DNA of 64,000 nt from Spongiivirga sp046524175. Lineage in GTDB: Bacteria > Bacteroidota > Bacteroidia > Flavobacteriales > Flavobacteriaceae. Below the pieces are notes generated by a model. That model saw only the letters and a program-made list of their open reading frames with translations, did no database searches and had not been told where the DNA came from. The first letter of the stretch is position 1. Each line of letters begins with the position of its first letter. The stretch covers positions 248,001 to 312,000 of the forward strand of contig NZ_JBEFZF010000005.1 in the NCBI RefSeq assembly GCF_046524175.1, given 5' to 3'. The translations under genes were made by a program, and so were the position numbers. This document shows positions 1 through 9,198 of the stretch, piece by piece.

Positions 1-1
1 T

Positions 2-274
2 AAAGGATTGCCCACGGTACAATGGGTAGCAAACCATCTTAATCTTTCTCCTAATTATTTAAGCAGTTTACTTAAATCGCTAACCGGTCAAAGTACCCAA
101 CAACACATTCATAACAAATTAATTGATAAAGCTAAGGAGCAGTTGTCAACTACGCCTCTTTCTGTTGGAGAAATTGCCTATAGCTTAGGTTTCGAACAGC
201 CGGCTTCATTCAGTAAGTTTTTTAAAAAGAAAACCGAAATGTCTCCCATTGCCTTTAGAAAGGCTTTTAATTGA
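2..274 (+). CDS. AraC-family transcriptional regulator, C-terminal fragment (cut by window start)
   Basis: The reading frame is open from the first bases and ends at TGA 272-274, so only about 90 C-terminal residues are visible. They form the two helix-turn-helix units of an AraC/XylS DNA-binding domain. The first helix-turn-helix contains NLSPNYLSSLLK and the second contains SVGEIAYSLGFEQPASFSKF, followed by the usual MSPIAFRK ending. The sensor domain lies outside the window, so ligand and targets cannot be named. The TTG at 8 is internal, because codons upstream of it (Lys-Gly) are in frame and fit the family. Family assignment is secure; function is not. Confidence 0.9.
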   Translation, partial: KGLPTVQWVANHLNLSPNYLSSLLKSLTGQSTQQHIHNKLIDKAKEQLSTTPLSVGEIAYSLGFEQPASFSKFFKKKTEMSPIAFRKAFN

Positions 275-366
275 ATGCGCAGTTCGCATTTCATGATTCA
301 AAAGTCAGGGTTAAACTGTAACAAATTTTGCTCATTGAGCACTAATCGTGTGTAATACCATACGTT

Positions 367-834
367 ATGACTATAGAAAAAGCCATTGAAACTTTTGACA
401 ACTTAAAAAACAATACTTCCAGAAAAGTGGAGATTAAGATATTTCGAGACTTTCAGACTATTCTATCAAATTTATTAGAACGCAATTTAACGAATAAGCA
501 ACTTGAAAAAGTGGAGTCACAATTAGAAAAAATAGACTTCTCTCCTCACAAAAAGAGTACAGCCAGACATTTTTCAATACAGCTAAGCAATTTTAAAACC
601 TTTCTAAAGTCGGAGTTATCTTTAATCACGAAAGGATATTATGTAGGCATTGGTTTAGCAATTGGCATGTCCCTAGGGATGAGTATAGGTATTGGTTTTA
701 TGTCACTTATTGGCATTTCGCTAAGTATGATCGGTGGTATGATCGTCGGTATGATAATAGGTATGGCTATTGGTCAAACGATGGATAAAAAAGCTGAGGA
801 TGAGAATCGGGTTTTAGATATCCAGTCTTACTAA
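367..834 (+). CDS. Hypothetical membrane protein with glycine-zipper-like hydrophobic C-terminus
   Basis: I do not recognise this 155-residue protein. Residues 1-85 are charged and predicted helical, with many Lys, Glu and Leu. Residues about 92-138 form a long hydrophobic stretch very rich in Gly, Met and Ile, with repeated GM and IG steps, long enough for a helical hairpin of two membrane passes. The final 15 residues are charged. There is no signal peptide at the N-terminus, so the soluble part probably faces the cytoplasm. Glycine-zipper helices occur in membrane-packing, channel or toxin-like proteins, but nothing here fixes a role. It stands alone between the AraC tail and the polymerase gene. 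Confidence 0.6.
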   Translation: MTIEKAIETFDNLKNNTSRKVEIKIFRDFQTILSNLLERNLTNKQLEKVESQLEKIDFSPHKKSTARHFSIQLSNFKTFLKSELSLITKGYYVGIGLAIGMSLGMSIGIGFMSLIGISLSMIGGMIVGMIIGMAIGQTMDKKAEDENRVLDIQSY

Positions 835-842
835 AAACATCC

Positions 843-850
843 TATATTTG
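843..850 (+). promoter_or_regulatory. Candidate -7 element upstream of the dnaE-type gene
   Basis: TATATTTG fits the Bacteroidota -7 consensus TAnnTTTG. No TTG is present at the expected spacing upstream, so it is a partial match. If used, it gives a leader of roughly 100 bases carrying the inverted repeats at about 891-943. Confidence 0.4.
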
Positions 851-915
851 TAATAATCCTTCGCGCATTCTTTCCCCAGTAGGATACAAACACTGTTTTA
901 TTTGTTAAACAAGTG

Positions 916-943
916 TCTATATCATTTATAAAAATGATATAGA
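916..943. promoter_or_regulatory. Perfect 12-bp inverted repeat just upstream of the dnaE-type start
   Basis: Arms TCTATATCATTT (916-927) and AAATGATATAGA (932-943) are perfect complements around a 4-base centre (ATAA). The repeat ends 14 bases before the ATG at 958. A weaker hairpin (ACACTGTTT with AAACAAGTGT, about 893-916) abuts it. Position and symmetry suit a dimeric repressor site, perhaps damage-responsive, or an mRNA hairpin hiding the start. Neither is shown by the sequence alone. Confidence 0.55.
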
Positions 944-957
944 TAAGTATTTATACT

Positions 958-3942
958 ATGTATCTAAACTGTCATACCTATTACAGCCTTCGTTTTGGCA
1001 CTTTCTCAGAAATTGAGCTGCTGGCACTCGCCCAAAAAAATGATATAAAAAAATTAGTATTAACCGATATTAATAATACTTCTGCCTATTTAAATTTTGT
1101 CCGTAAAGCTTCTGATTATAATGTGCAACCTGTACTTGGTATCGACTTTAGAAATGGTGCGAAACAGCAATTTGTGGGTATTGCAAAAAACAATAACGGT
1201 TTTCAGCAATTAAATGCTTTTTTATCACAACATCTACATGAAAAAATGCCGTTTTCAGATAACGCTCCTGAGCTTGAAGACACTTATTTCATCTACCCAT
1301 TTTCTCAATTACAGTTTATTGAAAAAACCGATTTTAAACCAAACGAATTTATTGGCATTAGCACTAACGATTTAAAACGATTGCCTTTTTCGGTTTTATC
1401 AAAACAGACTGAAAAACTGGTTATCATGCAATCGGTTAGCTTTCGAAACAAGCGTGACCACAACGCACACCGATTACTACGAGCAATTGATAATAATTGC
1501 CTATTGAGTATGCTTCCTCATGAGGAACAGGCAAGTCTTGATGAAAAAATGATTCCTATAAACGAACTAAAAGCTCATTTTTCTGAATGGCCTTCAGCTA
1601 TAAAAAACACGCAACAATTACTTGATGAATGCCATGTCAATTTTGACTTTTCAAAAAACAGAACTCCGCAAAACCTTAAAGTGTACGGAAATAGTATTGA
1701 AGAAGATGAAAAACTGCTCGATCAATTGTGTGAGGAAGGCTTACCAAAACGCTACGAAAATCCGGACAAGGATATCAAGGCTAGGTTGAAAAAGGAATTA
1801 GATCTCATTAAAAAAATGGGGTTTGTATCCTATTTCCTAATCAATTGGGATATTATTAATTATGCAAAAAGACAAGGATATTACTACATAGGTCGTGGTA
1901 GTGGAGCTAATAGTATTGTTGCCTATTTATTGGGTATCACTGATGTTGATCCCATGGAATTAGATCTCTATTTTGAACGATTTATTAATACACATAGAGC
2001 AAACCCACCTGATTTTGATATTGACTTTTCTTGGCACGATCGTCAAGATGTTACTCGGTATATTTTTGAGCGTTTTGACCATGTAGCACTATTAGGCACC
2101 TATGTTACTTTTAAGTATCGCGGAGTGGTGCGCGAACTTGGCAAAGTATTCGGATTGCCAAAATCGGAAATTGATATGCTATCACAAGGAAATTATCAAT
2201 ACCAGCAACTTGACGAAATGTCAAAATTGGTACTTAAATACGGTAGCCTTATTCAAGGCATGCCAAATTATGTAAGTATTCATGCCGGGGGTATTTTAAT
2301 CAGTGATAAACCCCTCTCCTATTTTTCTGCAACCAACTTACCTCCAAAAGGTTTTCCTACCGTACAATTTGATATGATTATTGCTGAGGATGTAGGTTTA
2401 TTTAAGTTTGATATCCTAGGGCAACGTGGACTTGCGAAAATTAAAGAAGCGCTAAAAATAATTGCCTACAATCAACCCGAAAAATCCGATTTTGATATTC
2501 ATGATATCAAACGTTTTAAGAAAGATAAAAAGATTAACAACCTCATCAAAACCGCTCAATGCATGGCTTGCTTTTACGTAGAGTCACCTGCTATGCGAAT
2601 GCTTTTGGCAAAGCTAGAAGTCGATAATTATCTGGGATTAGTTGCTGCAAGCTCGATTATCCGGCCTGGTGTTGCAAAAAGCGGAATGATGCGTGAATAC
2701 ATTTTACGACACCGACAGCCCGGACGTACTGAGCAATATGCACATCCAAAAATGTTAGAGATTATGCCTGACACTTATGGCATTATGGTGTATCAAGAAG
2801 ATGTGATAAAGGTAGCTCACTATTTTGCAGGTTTAGATCTTGGTGAAGCCGATGTTTTGAGACGTGGTATGAGTGGTAAGTTTCGTTCTAGAGAAGAGTT
2901 TAAACGAGTAGAAGAAAAGTTCATGAGCAATTGCCATGAAATAGGGTATGCCCAAAAGCTTATTGATGAAATATGGCATCAAATATCAAGTTTCGCCGGC
3001 TATGCTTTTGCAAAAGGACACTCAGCATCCTACGCAGTTGAAAGCTATCAAACCCTATTCCTAAAAGCTTATTTCCCCTTAGAGTATTTGGTTGCCACTT
3101 TAAACAATGGTGGCGGATTTTATCGTCCTGAAATGTACATTCATGAAGCTAGAATGTTGGGAGCTACAATCGAACCGCCTTGTATTAACAATAGTTTTAA
3201 TGAAAATAGTATTACTAAAACTACTATCTACCTCGGTTTTGGTTATTTAAAAGAACTTGAAAAACGCGTTATTGAACGTATTCTAATCGACAGATCTAAT
3301 AGTGGTCATTATAAGAGCCTTGAAGATTTTATTGATCGAGTAACCATCAGTATTGAACAACTGAGTATTTTAATACGTGTTAACGCATTTCGATTTACCA
3401 ATACTGATAAGTATGAATTGCTTTGGGAAGCTCATTTAAAAATAGCGCCTACTAAAAACATCATCGATCATCCTAAATTGTTCCCTTCACATTATAAAAA
3501 CTATGAAATTCCCTCATTAACAACCACCGATCTTGAAGCGGCTTTTGATCAAATTGAATTATTAGAGTTCCCCCTTTGTAGTCCATTTCTCTTACTGAAG
3601 GAGAAACTCGCTAATGAGAACGGAGCAAAGGATCTATCTAAATTCCTAAATAAATTTATTGATATTTATGGCTACCTAGTTACTGTGAAAAACACTAACA
3701 CACATACTGGAAAACAAATGCATTTTGCCACATTTATTGATCAGCAAGGTCAAGTTTTCGATACGGTTTTATTTCCCCCTGTGGCAAGAAAACATCGATT
3801 TACAGGCAAAGGAGTATATCGTTGTTACGGTAAAGTCGTAAGCGAATTTGGCTTTTTAAGTATTGAAGTCATTAAAATGCGAAAGGAAGCAATGATACAA
3901 GATCCTCGTTATGCTGATGAGAAACAAGAAATGACGCCTTAA
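958..3942 (+). CDS. dnaE: DNA polymerase III alpha subunit, error-prone (DnaE2/ImuC-like) type
   Basis: This is a C-family DNA polymerase of 994 residues, much shorter than the replicative DnaE usual in this group, and so probably the second copy used for translesion synthesis. The polymerase core is intact: GRGSGANS begins at residue 312, the catalytic aspartates of PDFDIDF are D352 and D354, and the third is D485 in KFDILGQRG. A helix-hairpin-helix region and an OB-fold (about 890-975) follow. The N-terminal PHP domain looks inactive: the metal-binding H-x-H is reduced (NCHTYYS) and TDH reads TDI at 36-38. The ImuA/ImuB (Y-family) partners that often precede such genes are absent upstream. 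The 12-bp inverted repeat at 916-943 may control it. The family call is firm; the error-prone role is inferred from length and PHP decay. Confidence 0.9.
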   Translation: MYLNCHTYYSLRFGTFSEIELLALAQKNDIKKLVLTDINNTSAYLNFVRKASDYNVQPVLGIDFRNGAKQQFVGIAKNNNGFQQLNAFLSQHLHEKMPFSDNAPELEDTYFIYPFSQLQFIEKTDFKPNEFIGISTNDLKRLPFSVLSKQTEKLVIMQSVSFRNKRDHNAHRLLRAIDNNCLLSMLPHEEQASLDEKMIPINELKAHFSEWPSAIKNTQQLLDECHVNFDFSKNRTPQNLKVYGNSIEEDEKLLDQLCEEGLPKRYENPDKDIKARLKKELDLIKKMGFVSYFLINWDIINYAKRQGYYYIGRGSGANSIVAYLLGITDVDPMELDLYFERFINTHRANPPDFDIDFSWHDRQDVTRYIFERFDHVALLGTYVTFKYRGVVRELGKVFGLPKSEIDMLSQGNYQYQQLDEMSKLVLKYGSLIQGMPNYVSIHAGGILISDKPLSYFSATNLPPKGFPTVQFDMIIAEDVGLFKFDILGQRGLAKIKEALKIIAYNQPEKSDFDIHDIKRFKKDKKINNLIKTAQCMACFYVESPAMRMLLAKLEVDNYLGLVAASSIIRPGVAKSGMMREYILRHRQPGRTEQYAHPKMLEIMPDTYGIMVYQEDVIKVAHYFAGLDLGEADVLRRGMSGKFRSREEFKRVEEKFMSNCHEIGYAQKLIDEIWHQISSFAGYAFAKGHSASYAVESYQTLFLKAYFPLEYLVATLNNGGGFYRPEMYIHEARMLGATIEPPCINNSFNENSITKTTIYLGFGYLKELEKRVIERILIDRSNSGHYKSLEDFIDRVTISIEQLSILIRVNAFRFTNTDKYELLWEAHLKIAPTKNIIDHPKLFPSHYKNYEIPSLTTTDLEAAFDQIELLEFPLCSPFLLLKEKLANENGAKDLSKFLNKFIDIYGYLVTVKNTNTHTGKQMHFATFIDQQGQVFDTVLFPPVARKHRFTGKGVYRCYGKVVSEFGFLSIEVIKMRKEAMIQDPRYADEKQEMTP

Positions 3943-3951
3943 ATCAAGTCA

Positions 3952-6231
3952 CTAATAAACATGAACAGGACCTCTATGTACTTTACCATCTACCTCTAAC
4001 GAGTATAAAAAAGTGTTATTACTAACATCAAATTCGTTTAAATCGACCCGTCCAATCAGCTTTCCCTTCTTAGGAATCCCGGTAAACAGTGTTTTTACAA
4101 CATTACCATAATAGTCTAGTAAGTTTAAGGTTGCCTTTGTTTTTTCTGAAAGCTCACAGGATACAATCACTTCATTGCGTCTAGTATTACTTATCATTTG
4201 CAACGGAACCTTTTTATCATCTACACTAATCTCTGTAAGAATATGCGAACTATACAGAACAAATTCATCTAGATGCTGCTGGTTATATATTTTGATGTGG
4301 GCAACCTTATTCTCATTATCATAATAGTAGGTAGTAACTTTGCTATTCTCAAGAGCTTTTATGCTATTCGCACTAGGTATCTTACTGCCAAAAGAACGAA
4401 TTCCCACCACATTTTTATGAATGTAAGGCACTTTCAATAGTATCCATGTATTAGGCGCGCCCTCCCATTCAAAACTTAAATCATAAATCGGGTTTTCTGA
4501 CAATTCATATTCTAGGTCATACACATTATTCGCAGCGAGCATTACCTCCTTTTTATTATTGAGGTTTTTTAAATGAATGGCACGATCATTAAAATTATTT
4601 AAAAGTGTAATTTTTTTAAACACCCCATTGTGTTCATGGACAGGGTCTTGCAGTCCAAAACCAGTAGCAATAGTAAGTGTGCCAAAAAGATTCTTGTTAG
4701 ATTTCAACATCCTATTTGAATCATCATGAAGTACACTGTTCGCTGTTTTAAAAATGGATGCTTCCGGAAACATAATATAACCAGAAGATGATTGTTTCAT
4801 AGTGTTAGAATGTATTCCATGCCCCATTTGATGATGGCTATGATCATTTTCAACAGAAGGTCCCCCTTCCAAATCCAAACTCAACGATCCATCCTTATCA
4901 TTTATAAAGCTTGCGCTGTTTATAGCTTGAAATGAGATTGGTTTTGTGTTTTTAAAACTAATTTTCTCAAAGTAATTATCAGCTTCAATCTTTCCTTCAA
5001 ACTGAATTCCAACACCGTAGTTAATAATATTCAGTTTTGAAACTTTAGGAGCCGATTTTGAAATTGAATCCGTTATAAATAATCCAATAGATGAAGTATT
5101 AGCAATGCTATTCGTAGACAACCTACTATTTTGTATATACGCTGACCCGGGAATCATTCCAATCTCATTATTTATAAATTCACAATCCGCAAACACGACA
5201 TTTTTAGTTTGGTTGACTAACCCAACTTTAAAGTTAGTCACACTATTATCTTCAACTTTCCAAATTCCGGCATGTTCAAAATCTTCAATATGCAATCCTG
5301 CTGATTCATGATTATTACTCACATTCTCCAGACGATTTTCTTTAATTACAAATAACTTGTCGGAGGCAGTCCAATTATACCCTTCGTATCCTTTTTGTTT
5401 TGTAAATACAATCCCATCCGTACTTCCAGAAACCTTAATATCATTATTAATTATTGATTGATATGGATTATACATTATCAACGCATTTTGCCCACTACTG
5501 TTTTCAATATAGTTTGATGAAATGATGTTACCCTGACCAATTCCAGAGGTAGAGCAACGTATCGAAGTCCCATTCTGAGATATAAATATATTCTTGCTAA
5601 TTGTTGCAGTAGTTTTATCCAAATGAAGATCATCATCCATAGAATTTATAAAAACACAATTCTGTATGTAACTTTCATGATCGGTTTGGCCAAACCATTT
5701 TAGGGCTGGATCCCCACTTTTTACTCCTAATCCGTTAAATTGTACGCAGGAAATTTCCACTTTTCTAGCATTTTCAATAGTAACAGCTCCTAAACTATTC
5801 GATGCATTGGTAATTGTGATATGCCGATTCCTAATAGCTTTTTTACCTTCAGATGAAGAAGTAATATCTGATGAATTACCATAAAATAGTAAACTTCCTT
5901 TGTTTTTTATATGAAGTCCTACACCTTTCTTTTTCTCAGCAACAAACTGAATATTCAATTTAGACTGATACGGATTTTGTTTTGTGCCAACTTGAAAAGT
6001 TCCTCCATCAATAATTAGATTACCTACTTGTAAAATGATATCTCTTTTGTCATTTACAATAACAACACCTTGAATAATAAAATCCTTTGCCTTAAAACTG
6101 TCATTTATTAGTAGCGTATCCCCTTTTTCAATAAGCAGTCTATCATACTTTTTCTGAGCGATACTATTTGTAGACCACAAGAAAAAAAATAACAGGCAGT
6201 ATACAATCTTGTCTTTTGTTAGAATGATCAT
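3952..6231 (-). CDS. Secreted G8-domain and right-handed beta-helix protein, degenerate CEMIP-like paralog
   Basis: The 759-residue product starts with a signal peptide (about 1-25, ending SIAQ). Next comes a G8-like domain (about 35-100) with its typical VGTKQNPYQSKLNI ending, then a parallel beta-helix of repeated Asn-rich turns (about 130-400). The C-terminal 85 residues form a small beta-domain resembling a T9SS sorting domain, though the last residues (RGPVHVY) lack the usual basic end. It aligns by eye with its upstream neighbour at 6240-8957. Where that protein has LHWHLAGD, this one has LKWFGQTD (K178-W179-F180), so both histidines are lost. The genes are 8 bases apart and surely cotranscribed. 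It is probably a binding or structural partner rather than an enzyme; this is inference. Confidence 0.7.
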   Translation of the reverse strand: MIILTKDKIVYCLLFFFLWSTNSIAQKKYDRLLIEKGDTLLINDSFKAKDFIIQGVVIVNDKRDIILQVGNLIIDGGTFQVGTKQNPYQSKLNIQFVAEKKKGVGLHIKNKGSLLFYGNSSDITSSSEGKKAIRNRHITITNASNSLGAVTIENARKVEISCVQFNGLGVKSGDPALKWFGQTDHESYIQNCVFINSMDDDLHLDKTTATISKNIFISQNGTSIRCSTSGIGQGNIISSNYIENSSGQNALIMYNPYQSIINNDIKVSGSTDGIVFTKQKGYEGYNWTASDKLFVIKENRLENVSNNHESAGLHIEDFEHAGIWKVEDNSVTNFKVGLVNQTKNVVFADCEFINNEIGMIPGSAYIQNSRLSTNSIANTSSIGLFITDSISKSAPKVSKLNIINYGVGIQFEGKIEADNYFEKISFKNTKPISFQAINSASFINDKDGSLSLDLEGGPSVENDHSHHQMGHGIHSNTMKQSSSGYIMFPEASIFKTANSVLHDDSNRMLKSNKNLFGTLTIATGFGLQDPVHEHNGVFKKITLLNNFNDRAIHLKNLNNKKEVMLAANNVYDLEYELSENPIYDLSFEWEGAPNTWILLKVPYIHKNVVGIRSFGSKIPSANSIKALENSKVTTYYYDNENKVAHIKIYNQQHLDEFVLYSSHILTEISVDDKKVPLQMISNTRRNEVIVSCELSEKTKATLNLLDYYGNVVKTLFTGIPKKGKLIGRVDLNEFDVSNNTFLYSLEVDGKVHRGPVHVY

Positions 6232-6239
6232 TATGACCG

Positions 6240-8957
6240 CTATTTCTTCATTACCTTAAACGGAATAGAAACTTCAGAAAGGCTCACGTTAAGAATGTAC
6301 ATTCCTGACTGTACAGGTATTCCATCAAGTGATATCCGATAATCTCCTGATTCTTGCTCTTCATTTAAAATGTCCTTAACCTTTCTGCCAAGAATGTCAT
6401 ACAAACCAATGGAAACCGTTTTATCTTGCAATAACGTATAAGTAAGTGCAGATTCATTAGTAAGCGGATTTGGGGTGACCGACATATTTAGGAAAAAGCG
6501 GTCAGCACTATCTGCATCAATCCCATAATTAGCTCCTGTTTTTTCGCCTATTGGTATTAAGTTAACCCAATCCTTACCTTCTTCATCAGTGATCATCTTG
6601 ACATATAGTGCACCTCTATCTACATCAAAATAGTATGAGGTTTGCTGTTGTGATCTTAACTCTTCTACGCTATTTACTTCCTGAATTAATTGCTCTTCTC
6701 GATCTTCTACGCGAATATTGGTATACGGAAAAGGGTGTTTAAATATAGACCATTCAGCTTCTTTTCTAAGCGCACTAAAGAGTTCAAGGCTTTGTCCTCT
6801 ATCGTCAAAATCCCATTGTCCTATAATAGTATACTGTTGTTGTCCAAAAAATTTGAAAAAGCGTTGGTGTGCACGTTGCATTTTAGGAATACGATGTCGG
6901 TCAAAATCTCGAATTAATGAAACTTCCTGTTCAAGATCAAAACCTACACCATTCATTTTCAATTCCATGGCATACTGAGCATCTACAATATAGGCTTGCC
7001 AGTCATCCCTATACTCAAATGCATCTTTATAGAAAGATGAATTAGGATGCGCAATCAGTACAGGTTTATTATATCCTGTAAGACTACCATCTTTATCTAA
7101 TAGAAAGGAAGAATTTTCATTTTTGCCCTTACTACCTCTAGTGCTCATCCAAACTGGCAATGTATTTCCCTTTATGGCTATACCTTGAAAGAAATTTTCG
7201 CCAAAATGCCCTGTATTTCCAACCACTGCCGCCGCCACTTTATCAGCTTCAATATCTTTATTAATATCAATGAAGGTGACGTTAGTAAACTTAGGTTGTT
7301 TAAATCCACCTTGTGCAATGCTATAAAACCCAGCGCGTTTGTCACCATGACGCAAATTGCGATTAGGCCCACCTATATCGTTGGCTGATTTTCCTACAAC
7401 CACCGAGTTTTGAACGAATGACTGTGAACTCAGTAGTCCAATTGCATTATCAGCAACCATGAAATTATCTAAGGTTAAATTGGTGATTTCTGTCCAGACA
7501 CCACTCATCGCATTTTTATAGCTAGTAAAGTTTTTGAAAGTCCACATTAAATCGCCGTTGTTAAACTTAGTCATAAATAGACCATGACCATGACCCACTT
7601 GTCCATATAACGCAACGTTTGAAACCCCTTCATTCCCTAAGTTTCCGGGTACTGAACACGAATGTGCCAAATTATCTTGAAATACAACCTCACGTGGCAG
7701 TAGATCGAAATCTTTGAAGTCTCTACTACGGCCACGAGTATCAAAGAAAAAACCGGTACCTCTTTCAGATCCCGCTACATGATTTCCAATTATATTGTTG
7801 TGTACATTACGCATCCAAAAACCAGCAACACGTTGTTCCCCCTGGCTACTACCACCCCCACCATCCCGGGGAAAAGCAAACAAGCCTTCATCTGGTCTTC
7901 GTACTAACATGGCAAGATTTCCTTTGAAGGTGTTATTGATTTCGTTACCATCTTCAGCGGGCACAAAAACATGGTTTTGAATATTATAAGCAGCAACATT
8001 TTCAACCAAAACATTATCAGTTTGATGCACTACCACTCCCCGCTGCATGCTATGATGAATACTTGAGTTTTTAATATAATCTCCTTGTCTATCGCCTGCT
8101 AAATGCCAATGAAGATTATATCTTGCTTCGATACCTGGCTGTCCCATTCTGGTAAACTCGACACCCTCAATATTAATGGGGCCTGATTGACTCATTATCA
8201 TCGTATGTCCACCAAATTTTAGTTCATTAGAGTCGGATGCTCCTTGAATTTTGATGTTTCTCGTTAGCAACGCTACCTCAGCACGTTCGTCAAGCTGTTT
8301 CCCTTCATATTGCTGCATTTCGCCAAAATGACGATACTTGAGGGCAGGCGTAAATGAAATAGTTCTATTGGTAATCGAAGTAATGGTAAGCTCTTCTGCC
8401 TCGTAGGGTTCATAACCACTAGCTGCAATCGCTATTTTGTCTCCTGGCTCCCAGCCTACTGGATCGTTGTTTAATACAAACTGAGTCGCACCAGGGCCAA
8501 CCGTTCCTTCAATTTGCCCCCAACTAAGTTTTGACCTACTTGCACCATGCAACTGTAATGATCCGCCTGCCATTGTAACTAAAAAGCGACCACCCATTCC
8601 GTCCATATCTTCTTTAGGACCTGTTAAGGTTATTGTTGCATTACTATTGAAAGGATTAAGTTCTGTACCAACTTGTAATAGACCATGTACCATGATCCAT
8701 TTAGCAGTTAGAGATACATCAGCATCAATAAATAGTAAGCTTCCATTTATTTGAAGACTTCCCAAATCAGGTGTCTCTACATCTAGTATGATAACTTTCC
8801 CCTCAGGAATCAGAACATTTTCGCCAGCTTTTGGAATATTCCCCGATGACCAGCTTGTAGGGTTTGACCAGAATTGTTGTGCAATAGTAAAGGAAGAAGT
8901 GATTAGAAATAAAAACAGGAAATACCTGCCAAGACTGTGGTTTTTGGTGATTATCAT
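6240..8957 (-). CDS. Secreted G8-domain/CEMIP-TMEM2-like beta-helix protein with T9SS sorting domain
   Basis: The 905-residue product has a signal peptide (about 1-27). A G8 domain (about 30-125) has a strand pattern ending VGTELNPFNSNATITL. A long right-handed beta-helix (about 230-640) includes the family hallmark: H283-W284-H285 in NLHWHLAGD, then SIHHSMQRGVVVHQT and FVPAEDGNEINNTF. This block closely resembles the central region of vertebrate CEMIP/TMEM2, linked to hyaluronan breakdown. The last 80 residues are a classic type A T9SS sorting domain (NPLTNESALTYTL, then LYDILGRKV, ending VMKK). It is thus exported to the surface or released, and likely acts on an extracellular polysaccharide. 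Substrate and catalysis are unproven. It leads a two-gene operon with its degenerate paralog. Confidence 0.82.
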   Translation of the reverse strand: MIITKNHSLGRYFLFLFLITSSFTIAQQFWSNPTSWSSGNIPKAGENVLIPEGKVIILDVETPDLGSLQINGSLLFIDADVSLTAKWIMVHGLLQVGTELNPFNSNATITLTGPKEDMDGMGGRFLVTMAGGSLQLHGASRSKLSWGQIEGTVGPGATQFVLNNDPVGWEPGDKIAIAASGYEPYEAEELTITSITNRTISFTPALKYRHFGEMQQYEGKQLDERAEVALLTRNIKIQGASDSNELKFGGHTMIMSQSGPINIEGVEFTRMGQPGIEARYNLHWHLAGDRQGDYIKNSSIHHSMQRGVVVHQTDNVLVENVAAYNIQNHVFVPAEDGNEINNTFKGNLAMLVRRPDEGLFAFPRDGGGGSSQGEQRVAGFWMRNVHNNIIGNHVAGSERGTGFFFDTRGRSRDFKDFDLLPREVVFQDNLAHSCSVPGNLGNEGVSNVALYGQVGHGHGLFMTKFNNGDLMWTFKNFTSYKNAMSGVWTEITNLTLDNFMVADNAIGLLSSQSFVQNSVVVGKSANDIGGPNRNLRHGDKRAGFYSIAQGGFKQPKFTNVTFIDINKDIEADKVAAAVVGNTGHFGENFFQGIAIKGNTLPVWMSTRGSKGKNENSSFLLDKDGSLTGYNKPVLIAHPNSSFYKDAFEYRDDWQAYIVDAQYAMELKMNGVGFDLEQEVSLIRDFDRHRIPKMQRAHQRFFKFFGQQQYTIIGQWDFDDRGQSLELFSALRKEAEWSIFKHPFPYTNIRVEDREEQLIQEVNSVEELRSQQQTSYYFDVDRGALYVKMITDEEGKDWVNLIPIGEKTGANYGIDADSADRFFLNMSVTPNPLTNESALTYTLLQDKTVSIGLYDILGRKVKDILNEEQESGDYRISLDGIPVQSGMYILNVSLSEVSIPFKVMKK

Positions 8958-8996
8958 AGTAGTGATTTGGTTAATACTGACAATGTGCTGTGCCAG

Positions 8997-9023
8997 TTAA
9001 CATCTTGATGTTAATAACGTTAT
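8997..9023. promoter_or_regulatory. Inverted repeats in the divergent promoter region (G8 operon / M19 gene)
   Basis: TTAACATC-TT-GATGTTAA (8997-9014) is a perfect 8-bp inverted repeat, and ATAACGTTAT (9014-9023) is a 10-bp palindrome sharing one base with it. Both lie 40 to 66 bases before the start of the G8 operon, within the 241-base gap to the divergent dipeptidase gene. This is a reasonable operator position, but no known regulator site was recognised. Confidence 0.35.
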
Positions 9024-9198
9024 AACAACATTTCACTACATTTTATTGTATTGAGTTATGAACATATTTTTCTAAATACAAATAAGAAATTAATTGTTAA
9101 TTAGCTAAACAAAAAAGGGTAATAATCCCATAACATATAGGTGAAATATTGGTGTAAGTGTTCATTATCTTTATACCACCAACCAAACTACATTTATT

